DNA of 28,037 bases from Candidatus Pacearchaeota archaeon CG10_big_fil_rev_8_21_14_0_10_32_14 (lineage in GTDB: Archaea > Nanobdellota > Nanobdellia > Pacearchaeales > GW2011-AR1). Below, one piece after another: positions 13,829-21,500 of the stretch (its first letter is position 1; each line of letters begins with the position of its first letter). The DNA is taken from assembly GCA_002763085.1 (NCBI GenBank), contig PFCY01000008.1:1-28037 (forward strand), in the 5' to 3' direction. Position numbers and translations under genes: made by a program. The notes beneath the pieces were generated by a model. The model searched no databases, had not been told where the DNA came from, and was given only the letters and a program-made list of their open reading frames with translations.

Positions 13829-15211
13829 TTACAATTTCTTAACAACACTTCCTTTATCTGTATCATCAACGCTGAATCCTAATTTTTTTATTTTATCTCT
13901 CAATTCATCGGATAATTTCCAGTTTTTTTCTTTACGGGATTTTTCTCTTTCATCAACAAGTTTCTTAATTTCAGAAGGAATTTTTACTCCGTCTTTCTCC
14001 AAAAGTTTTAATCCAAAAACTTCATCCATTTTTTTTATTGTTTTAACTTTCCCTTTTACCTTTTCATCTCTAACCAATTTCCATAAAACTTGAAGTGCCT
14101 CCGGCATATTCAAATCATCATTAATCGCTTTTTCAAAATCCTTTAAGTAAGTTTTATTTTCTACCCTGTCATCTTTTAATTCAGAAATAATATTCTTTAG
14201 TCTTTTGTATGCTGTTTGCGAACTATCTAAATTTTTTAGAGAAAAGTCAAGGGGTTTTTTATAATGTGTCGTCAAACATAAATATCTAAATGCTAAAGGA
14301 TTGTATCCTTTTTCTTCAAGTTGAGAAACAGTAAAAAGTCCGCCACTGCTTTTTGAAATTTTTTTCCCTTCACTAAGAAGCCATCCCGCATGCATCCAGT
14401 AATTAACAAACTTCTTTCCAGTAGAATTTTCACTTTGTGCAATTTCATTCGTGTGGTGAATTTGAACGTGATCAATTCCTCCGGTATGAATATCGAAATT
14501 ATCTCCAAGATATTTTATACTCATTGCTGAACATTCAACATGCCATCCAGGAAAACCAACACCCCACGGCGAATCCCATTCTTGAAGTCTTTTTCCTCCG
14601 TTCTCAGTGTCGCCGGAAAATTTCCACAATGCAAAATCAGTTTTATTCTTTTTTTCTCCAACTCCCACTCTTTTTCCTGCAATGATCAGTTCTTTATTGA
14701 GCTTCGCAAGTTTCCCATATTTTTTATCTTTAGAAGTATCAAAATAAATTCCATCATTAGTTTTATATGTAAAACCTTTTTTTTCTAAAACTTTTATAAC
14801 TTCAATTTGTTCTTTTATATGCTCGCTCGCCTTCGGCCAAAAATTAGGATTTAGAATATTCAACTTTTCAAAATCTTCTTTAAAGACTCTTAAATAAAAA
14901 TCAGCAATTTCGCCAGCAGTCTTCCCTTCTTTCTTTGCGGCCCTTTCCATTTTATCTTCCCCCTCATCAGCATCGCTAGTTAAATGTCCTACATCCGTGA
15001 CATTTATCACATGTTTCACTTTGTAACCGTCATAAATAAGAACTCGTTTCAAAACATCTGAAAAGATATACGTCCTCAAATTCCCAATATGCTGATACCA
15101 ATAAACCGTCGGTCCGCAAGAATAAACTCCAACTTCTTTAGATTTTTCATGAATCGGTTTAAACGTTTCTATTTTTCTAGAGAAGGTATTATATATTTTC
15201 AATGAACTCAT
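13829..15211 (-). CDS. cysS: cysteinyl-tRNA synthetase
   Basis: A 460-residue class I aminoacyl-tRNA synthetase that charges tRNA-Cys. CGPTVYWYQHIGNLRTYIF (32-50) holds the first zinc-binding Cys and the HIGN form of the HIGH motif. Further on are GFPGWHVECSAMSIKYLG (second zinc ligand region), DIHTGGIDHVQIHHTNEIAQ (further zinc ligands) and KKISKSSGG, the KMSKS loop. A C-terminal helical domain follows (DFEKAINDDLNMPEALQVLW). The length is typical. The Nudix gene follows after one base. Archaea can instead make Cys-tRNA through SepRS; this organism has the direct enzyme. Confidence 0.95.
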   Translation of the reverse strand: MSSLKIYNTFSRKIETFKPIHEKSKEVGVYSCGPTVYWYQHIGNLRTYIFSDVLKRVLIYDGYKVKHVINVTDVGHLTSDADEGEDKMERAAKKEGKTAGEIADFYLRVFKEDFEKLNILNPNFWPKASEHIKEQIEVIKVLEKKGFTYKTNDGIYFDTSKDKKYGKLAKLNKELIIAGKRVGVGEKKNKTDFALWKFSGDTENGGKRLQEWDSPWGVGFPGWHVECSAMSIKYLGDNFDIHTGGIDHVQIHHTNEIAQSENSTGKKFVNYWMHAGWLLSEGKKISKSSGGLFTVSQLEEKGYNPLAFRYLCLTTHYKKPLDFSLKNLDSSQTAYKRLKNIISELKDDRVENKTYLKDFEKAINDDLNMPEALQVLWKLVRDEKVKGKVKTIKKMDEVFGLKLLEKDGVKIPSEIKKLVDEREKSRKEKNWKLSDELRDKIKKLGFSVDDTDKGSVVKKL

Positions 15212-15250
15212 TCAATACTCAAGAATACGGTATTTAAAAATTTAAGGAAA

Positions 15251-15817
15251 TCAAGAAACTATTTTAACATCAAAAAAATCTGTTGCATAGGAAGAGGTAC
15301 CATCTTTTACATTAACTCTCATCCTAAATGTACATAACGGAGCGCCGACAGGAATCTCAAACAGTACTTTTTGTGATGAAAATTCACCTACTGGAAGAGG
15401 TATATTTATTTCTTGCCTTCCTGTAACTATCCATCCTTCAACATCTTTCTCTGTCACACTACATTTTCTTCTCAAATCAGGATCAGATACTTCTACAGTA
15501 TAAGAAAACTTATCCTCTTCAGTTGTCCCCCTATTTAAATTTTTTATTCCAATTCCAACACCATCAGTTTTTCCCTGTTTAATATCCACATATCTTGTTC
15601 CAGGATAAATTACTAATTTCTTCTCCTCTGAAAATAACTTTTCTACTTCCCCTCTTAATTGTTGATCAGTCAAATCTACAACTCCTTTAGCACTACTAAA
15701 TATACTTCTAACCAAAACTAAACCAAGAACTAAAACGCTAACTAGCAAAACTATCGTAACTATAGTGCCCATCGACATTTCCATAGCACCCCTAGTTTCA
15801 GAATTCTTCTTTGCCAT
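15251..15817 (-). CDS. membrane-anchored surface protein with a pilin-like N-terminus
   Basis: A 188-residue protein. The N-terminus KKNSETRGAMEMSMGTIVTI leads into one hydrophobic helix (about residues 17-38), and the rest is beta-rich, Ig-like extracellular sequence with cysteines in LRRKCSVTE and GAPLCTFRMR. The charged residue, Gly, Ala and a Glu before the helix recall class III (prepilin/archaellin) signal peptides, but the +3 Glu placement is not standard. Proteins beginning 'KGAxExSMGTIV' are, from memory, common in DPANN archaea. A TATA (15854-15863) lies about 40 bases upstream. Function unknown; pilin-like or Ig-like surface protein. Confidence 0.75.
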   Translation of the reverse strand: MAKKNSETRGAMEMSMGTIVTIVLLVSVLVLGLVLVRSIFSSAKGVVDLTDQQLRGEVEKLFSEEKKLVIYPGTRYVDIKQGKTDGVGIGIKNLNRGTTEEDKFSYTVEVSDPDLRRKCSVTEKDVEGWIVTGRQEINIPLPVGEFSSQKVLFEIPVGAPLCTFRMRVNVKDGTSSYATDFFDVKIVS

Positions 15818-15941
15818 TTTCCTCTTTTATTATCACTTAAAATATCTTCCCACTTTTATAAATGTTTTGAATTAAAATTTATTGAAAAAGTTGAGTGTAA
15901 GTATTTATATAAAATATTATCTTATCTTTAGTGAATGAAAA

Positions 15942-16700
15942 ATGGGATATAAAAGTAAATCGGATGTAAAAAGAAGGGTTTCATTTCCAAATAGGGATGA
16001 GAAATTGGCAGAATTAATTGGAATTTTAACTGGTGATGGTTTTATTAATGAGTACAAAAATAGGAATTCATATTCACTTGAAATTGCTGGAAATAAAATA
16101 AAAGATAGAGAATATTTAGAGAGATTTGTATTTGACTTAATAAAAAATTCATTCAAAATAGAACCAAGTATAATATTAAGAAAAGATCAAAATACAATGT
16201 ATCTTGTCGTGAGGTCTAAAGGAATTTATAATTTTATAGTGGACTGTGGTTTTCCTTCGGGAAGAAAATCTGATATTGGTATACCCGAATGGATAAAAAA
16301 TAATGATTTATTTTTATCAAAATTCATAAGGGGTGTTTTCGATACAGACGGTTATATTACGCTTAAAAATAAAGAAGGAAAAAAATATCCCGTTTTGGGC
16401 ATCTCCTCAAAAAGTGAAATATTATTGAATGAAATAGGCACCTACTTAAATAAATTAACAATAAGCTATTATATCGGATCGCATATTAATAAATCTAGAG
16501 AATATAAAAATAAAATAGTAGATTACAAACTTCAAGTAAGTGGGAAGAAAAATATTAGATTATTTTTTGAATTTATTGGATCAAATAATATTAGAAATAG
16601 GATAAAATATCATGAGATGGAGGTACTGGGAGTCGAACCCAGGACACCACGAGCTTCAGTCGTGTGCTCTCCCGCTGAGCTATACCTCCTCAATGATTAA
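15942..16700 (+). CDS. free-standing LAGLIDADG homing endonuclease, overlapping tRNA-Phe at its 3' end
   Basis: A 252-residue protein with two LAGLIDADG motifs: LAELIGILTGDG (residues 22-33, acid Asp32) and FIRGVFDTDG (128-137, acid Asp136). Their spacing fits a monomeric two-repeat enzyme. A TATA box (15903-15914) lies about 30 bases before the ATG. It is not inside an intron or intein. Residues from about 226 (MEVLGVEPRTPRASVVCSPA) are simply the antisense of tRNA-Phe on the other strand, so the natural protein may be read through the tRNA or may end before it in an ancestral form. The gene abuts the 3' end of the tRNA, a place often used by mobile elements. Confidence 0.85.
   Translation: MGYKSKSDVKRRVSFPNRDEKLAELIGILTGDGFINEYKNRNSYSLEIAGNKIKDREYLERFVFDLIKNSFKIEPSIILRKDQNTMYLVVRSKGIYNFIVDCGFPSGRKSDIGIPEWIKNNDLFLSKFIRGVFDTDGYITLKNKEGKKYPVLGISSKSEILLNEIGTYLNKLTISYYIGSHINKSREYKNKIVDYKLQVSGKKNIRLFFEFIGSNNIRNRIKYHEMEVLGVEPRTPRASVVCSPAELYLLND
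16618..16689 (-). tRNA. tRNA-Phe (GAA)
   Basis: The minus strand folds into a full cloverleaf. The acceptor GGAGGTA pairs with TACCTCC, followed by discriminator A at 16618. The D-arm is GCTC-AGCGGGA-GAGC, the anticodon arm CACGA-CTGAAGC-TCGTG gives anticodon GAA (Phe), and the T-arm is CTGGG-TTCGACT-CCCAG. There is no intron and no encoded CCA. A TATA-like CATTTAAAAAAG (16717-16728) lies about 28-39 bases upstream of the 5' end. The homing endonuclease gene starts downstream of its 3' end and runs antisense through it. Confidence 0.93.
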
Positions 16701-16766
16701 TTTACGAGTTAGAAATCTTTTTTAAATGTTGTTACATAATTAATCTTAGAAATCAATGATTATAAT

Positions 16767-16845
16767 GTAAGTCGGGAATAGGCCACCTTTATGCGCTAGT
16801 ATACAGGTGGCTCAAAAAATTTGTAAGTCGGCAGTAGGCCACCTT
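16767..16845. repeat. tandem duplication of the RNase P RNA 3' end
   Basis: Two 23-base segments, 16767-16789 and 16823-16845, match at 21 of 23 positions (both begin GTAAGTCGG and end TAGGCCACCTT). The second is the genuine 3' end of the RNase P RNA (3' strands of helices P1 and P4, read on minus). The first is an extra copy 33 bases beyond it. On the minus strand GCCACCT in the spacer can pair with AGGTGGC of the extra copy to make a 7-bp hairpin. This looks like a partial gene duplication or an integration scar. Confidence 0.7.
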
Positions 16846-17131
16846 CTGTCGTTCCCCGTATTCAGACGGAACGTGTTGACATTCAACTAAGCGGTATTTT
16901 ACCTTGCATCTATCGAGGTGCTCGTTTCATCAAATCCGTTTTCTCGCAGTTCAACGCAAGTTTCATAACTCAAAAACGGCTGTGGCGTTTCTGTACCAGA
17001 GCTTTGCCTCACGACAATTTGCTTTCGCAAACGATGTTTCATGATGGGCGGACCTTCCTCAGAATCAAAATCGATTTATTCCGACATTCGATGATTTAAC
17101 ATCAGATCCCGAAGTCAACTAGCCGACTTAC
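16823..17131 (-). ncRNA. rnpB: RNase P RNA (M1-like RNA)
   Basis: About 309 bases on the minus strand. P1 is a 10-bp helix: GTAAGTCGGC at the 5' end (17131 down) pairs with GCCGACTTAC at the 3' end (16823-16832). Conserved region I appears as GAGGAAGGTCCGCCC; a GGTACAGAAACGCC-type segment and the 3' ACAGAAGGTGGCCTAC are also present. P4 forms between AGGTC(C)GCC and GGTGGCCT with one bulged C. A TATA box (17153-17161) lies about 25 bases upstream. The RNA is the catalytic core of tRNA 5'-end processing. It is followed on the same strand by a copy of its 3' end and then tRNA-Phe. Confidence 0.9.
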
Positions 17132-17152
17132 TAAAATGAGGGGAATTGGGAG

Positions 17153-17161
17153 TTTTTAAAG
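17153..17161 (-). promoter_or_regulatory. TATA box of the RNase P RNA gene
   Basis: CTTTAAAAA on the minus strand has its centre 26 bases before the P1 5' end at 17131, which fixes the RNA's start. Confidence 0.5.
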
Positions 17162-17184
17162 TTGGCGGTTTTTATTTTTAGAAA

Positions 17185-17457
17185 TTATTCTTCTTGAATT
17201 AGTGTTTTTTCAGATTCTTTTTCTAATCTAGATTTTGTTTCAGAAAATCTTGATTCTGAACCAACAACATATACTCCAGTTATCCCAATTCCTTTATAAC
17301 CACTTATTACTGTAACACCATCTTCTTCATACAGAGATATAGCACTTAAATTAAGTGAGCCTTGTGTTCCATGCAAATCCATATTTAGTTTTGAAATTCA
17401 GTCCCATTCTTGCGTATGTGCTTGATCCTGATTGGCTACTCTATACTTTTTGATCAT
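17185..17457 (-). pseudogene. small unknown protein with an in-frame TGA after codon 19
   Basis: From ATG 17457 the frame encodes MIKKYRVANQDQAHTQEWD and meets TGA at 17398-17400. The same frame then continues ISKLNMDLHGTQGSLNLSAI and on to TAA at 17185, for a total of 90 codons with the TGA counted. An internal ATG at 17382 allows a 65-residue product on its own (MDLHG through EEDGVTVISGYKGIGITG, ending in a charged helix). The upstream 19 codons look like normal coding sequence, so the TGA may be a nonsense lesion, but chance opening of a 19-codon frame cannot be excluded. Family not recognised. Confidence 0.45.
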
Positions 17458-17511
17458 CCAAAAAATATTATGAATGTCAATTTAAGTATTTGTACAAATA
17501 TTTTATTTATA

Positions 17512-17532
17512 CATCAAATATAAAAATCCTCA
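17512..17532 (+). repeat. 21-bp perfect direct repeat, left copy (flanks the giant surface gene)
   Basis: The 21 bases here, beginning CATCAAATATAAAAATCC, are identical to 23542-23562. After one mismatch three more bases match. The two copies lie either side of the 17637-23528 surface protein gene, about 6,030 bp apart. The right copy contains the TATA region of the P-type ATPase gene; the left copy lies upstream of the surface gene's own TATA (17591-17599). Confidence 0.75.
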
Positions 17533-17590
17533 ATTCAGTTCATCCTATAATAAAAATTAAGAAACTTCTTCCCCGTCGAAAAAAGAAACA

Positions 17591-17600
17591 TTTATAAATT
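17591..17600 (+). promoter_or_regulatory. TATA box of the giant surface protein gene
   Basis: TTTATAAATT lies 37-46 bases before the ATG at 17637, predicting a leader of about 15-20 bases that carries the purine-rich GGATGTGAGG. The in-frame GTG at 17631 is an alternative start inside this leader. Confidence 0.45.
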
Positions 17601-17636
17601 ATATTTTCATAAACTAATTATTAAAAGGATGTGAGG

Positions 17637-17933
17637 ATGAAAAAGTGTAACCCTCGTTTTAAATATTTTATATTAAGTTTCTTAGTGATTGCTATCTTCT
17701 ATTCCTTGAATTTTATTTCTGCTGCGAATTGTTGGCAGTATACTGCTCTTTCAACATGTTCTGCTGATTCTGATTGCAACTGGCATGAAGATCAGTGGGG
17801 AAGCTGGTGTGAAGAACTGCAATGCTGGAATATGTGGGATCAAGATGATTGTTCGACTGCAGACATTCCTGGAAAAAATTGCACGTGGGCAACAAGCGTA
17901 TCAACATACACTTGTCAGCAAACTTCATGCTAG
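17637..17933 (+). CDS. N-terminal piece of a giant Cys/Trp-repeat surface protein, ending at an in-frame TAG
   Basis: A signal peptide (MKKCNPRFKYFILSFLVIAI then FYSLNFISAANC) leads into the first cysteine repeats: CWQYTALSTCSADSDCNWHE, CEELQCWNMWDQDDCS and CQQTSC. TAG follows at 17931-17933 and the frame remains open afterwards, without interruption, to 23528. In other repeats the residue after the same cysteine is usually Trp (for example CQENNCW, CEELQCW), so TAG most simply replaces TGG by one base change. The fragment alone would be a 98-residue secreted product. I prefer the start at 17637 to the GTG at 17631. Confidence 0.7.
   Translation: MKKCNPRFKYFILSFLVIAIFYSLNFISAANCWQYTALSTCSADSDCNWHEDQWGSWCEELQCWNMWDQDDCSTADIPGKNCTWATSVSTYTCQQTSC
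17931..17933 (+). other. in-frame TAG at a conserved Trp position
   Basis: Position 17932 is A where G would give TGG. Flanking codons are TGC before and ACA after, and both sides remain in the same frame for hundreds of codons. Two other genes here end normally in TAG (11179-11181 and 13364-13366), so TAG is still used as stop. Confidence 0.6.
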
Positions 17934-18518
17934 ACATTTTCAAGTACTAATGAAAGTTATTGTGAAAATAATCCCTCGGAGTTAAATTGTAATTGGCAGG
18001 GAGTTTGTTATAACACCGGCGGTGGAGGAAATTCAAATTGCTGGGATATAGTTTCACAATCAACATGTTCGAATACTACTGGTTGTGGATGGGGATCATG
18101 TGAAACTGCAGGATGCTGGCAGTATAATAATCAAAATTCTTGTTCAAGTGGAGCTGATTCGAGGGGAAATAATTGCACATGGAGTTCGTCGGGAAATTTC
18201 TGTCAGGAAAATAACTGTTGGAATACCCAGTTATATGCAAATGCAACTTCATGTAATGCCGCAACAGGAATCAGTTGTGAATGGAAATGGGGTTCTTGTC
18301 AGGAAAAAAACTGTTATTCTTTTGATTTTACAAATGCGTCGGCGTGTGTTAATAACACTGCGAGCCTAGATTGTGTATGGGAAGGAAGCTATTGTAATGC
18401 CGATGATTGTTGGAATGCGGAAACAGAAAATTCCTGTACTTCAAAATCAGAATGTTCGTGGAAATCAAGTTCAAATACTGGATGGTGTGAGGAAGCAAAA
18501 TGCTGGAGTTACGATTCT

Positions 18519-21500
18519 ATGAGGGGTGGAAATCAATCGTTATGTGAAGACAATAGTTATGGACTAGATTGTTTATGGAGCGGAAATCCGTACGGAAATC
18601 AAACAAATGGATGGTGTTATCAGGATAACTCTGCAGTAGATTGTTCATCTATAAATGTTGAAAAAACTTGTATGGATACCTATTATTGCTGGTGGCTTTA
18701 TAGCGATCTCAATAATCCAAATCAGGGAGGAAATTGCTCCGAACCTCAATGGGGAACGGGAGATTTTGTCGGACAGGGAGGTGGAATTCTAAACGATTGG
18801 AATCCTGGATGTTATATTTTTGATTATAATCAAACAGAATGCAATAGTATCTTAGGTTGTAATTTCACGAATGGAGTATGCGATGAAATATCAAATCCTA
18901 TTGGAGTAAATATCACTGCAGATGGGATAAAATGTTCTTACATAAATGATTCATCGATATGCAACGATATCCCTGCTCTTTCAACCTGCTGTATATGGCA
19001 GAATGGAACTTGCGAAAACAATAAGTATTCTTCATCATGTATAAGTCAGCTCGCTCAAACCCCTGATGGAGAAGATTCATGCGAAGATGCAGAATCAAAA
19101 TCTTCGTGTGAAACAATTGCAGGTTCGCCATGGTTTATGCCATGTTCATGGAACAATGAAACCTCAAAATGCGGATTTAAAGTGGATGATATTTTTGGAA
19201 CTGGATCTCAAAGTTTGATAAAGATAGAAAATCAAAGGAATTGCGAGGCTGCTGGAGGGAAATGGATAAGCGAAAATTATTGTGAAGGGAATATTTCAGT
19301 TCCGACAGGAAGATGCGAATATAAATTTGATGAAGAAGATAATTGCGATAAAGCATGTTTTGCCTGTGAAATAAAAGACAGCAACGGCAACCAAATCAAT
19401 TCCACTAATGCAGAGTCAGCCTGTGCAGGCAGTTCATTAGGAATTTGCGAATTTGTTTCTAATTCAAACGCGCCGAATGAAATTGGATTCTGTTCAGCCA
19501 GACTTGAATTTAAAACAGGAGTAGCCCAAGATTGCGATACTTCATGTGGAGCGTGCACTTTTAAGGGAGATTCTTCAAGCAACGATACAACAAAAAGACC
19601 AAGTTATTATTGCTCTCAAAGTAAAGCGAATTCAGATGATGGAGGATGTAAATGGATTACCGACGATTCATCACTTGATGGAGGGTATTGTCTAGAAAAA
19701 GGAGATAAGACATGTGAAGATTCATGTGACAGATGTAAATCAAGAGACGATTGTTCAAATGACGGAAGGACGAGCGTTGCCAATCAATCAGGAAGCTGTA
19801 AATGGCAGGGATCTGACAATGATGGAAGTTGTGTTGCTAATATTGCTGGAGATGTTGAGATATGTTGGAACGCACAAGATGACGATGATGACAATTTAAT
19901 CGACTGTTCAGATCCGGGATGTTATTCTGATTCTTTTTGCGGATTTGTTTCAGGAGATTGTTTTGGATGGACAGATAATAATACTTGTATTTCAAATGAT
20001 TGTGAATGGGTCGTCGATGCCTGGGGAAGCTGGTGCGATTTCAAAGGAACGCAATGTTGGAAATATGATGGAAGTGCAGATACTTGTCTTGGAACAAATA
20101 ATGTATCACAGGAAGTTTTGAATATCACAACAGCGCGTGTTTCTTATAATAATGTAAATCAATCTAAATCTTTCAGTCTCGTTAATTCCGGAGGTGGATG
20201 GGTAATTGGGTCTATTAATATAACTAACTCCTCAGGGTATCAAATCGGAGAAGGAAATTATACAATTGATTACAATTTAATGAAAATAAATTTTACTAAT
20301 ACAACTTATATGGTTTCCCAAGGAGGGGCAGGCAACTATACGAATGTTTCATATCGTTATTATGCATCAACAAATTCAAACTGCAAATGGGAAAGTGGAA
20401 CAGGATCAGGATGGTGTGAAAAAGATTGGAGCATTGCAGAAACTTGTTTTAATTACAAGAATGAATCTACTTGTGGGGGAAGCTGTGTTTGGACAAATGA
20501 TACGTGGTGCAATGGAAATGGGGCTGAAACTGATTGGTGCTTAACGCAAGGGGGATGGTGCGAACACGAAGATTTTGTTTCCAATAATTGCTGGGAAAAT
20601 ATAGATAGTTCAACTTGTACTATAGAAAACGGCTGTTCATGGAAAACGGATCAGTGGAGCACGCCTCATTGTGAGGTAAACTGGAGCGGTAATTGTTGGA
20701 ATAATATTAATCAACCTTCCTGCGAAAGTGCGGGATGCTGGTGGAATACAAATGGAAACTGGTGTAGCAATTCAATGGACGAGTGCTGGCAATCAACGTC
20801 GCAAAGTACTTGTAATGCTATTTCATCTAAATGCTCATGGAACACCTGGAGCAATACTTGTCAGCCTTTATGTTTCAATGAGACATTAAACAATAATCAA
20901 AATCTTTGTACAACGGTTTCTGGTTGTATATGGAAAGCTGAAGGAGGATGGTGCGAAGATCAACAGGCAGTTTCATGCTTCAATGATACAAATTCAAACA
21001 GTCAGGCAAATTGTCAAGCAACTCAAGGATGCAAATGGAGAAATCCCGGATGGTGTTCTCCTCAAGATGGATTTTCAACAGGATCAACTTCTGGAGGTGG
21101 AGGTAAGGGCGGTTCTTCCGGAGCTGAATGTTTCAAATATGACGGCAACGAGGCGCTTTGTATAGATAAATCTGCAATAAACATAAGCTGCGGCTGGACT
21201 TCAAACTTTAATCCGAGCTGTGAACCTGATTGGAGCAAAGATTGTTGGATTTATACAGATATTGCATCGGGATGTAATGCAACGAACGGATGTTGGTGGA
21301 ATCCCGATAGTAACTGGTGCGGTAATTTAGCTGATCAATGTTGGAGTAATCTAACTTTAGTTAATGATCCTGCTGCATGTAACTTAAATCCATATTGTAA
21401 TGCAACTAGTTATGGTTGTGAGCCGACATGTTTCTCAAGAACAAGCAGTTCTTCATGTTCATCCGCTCAAGATAGTGTATGTAGATGGATTACTGGATGG

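Noticed and set aside
16618..16700. C-terminal domain of the LAGLIDADG protein
   Set aside because: The last 27 residues are only the antisense translation of tRNA-Phe.
17398..17400. TGA as a selenocysteine codon
   Set aside because: No redox-type context, no visible SECIS-like hairpin, and the family is unknown.
17931..17933. TAG decoded as pyrrolysine or otherwise reassigned
   Set aside because: Two apparently normal genes end in TAG (11179-11181 and 13364-13366), other breaks here are TAA and TGA, and the expected residue is Trp.
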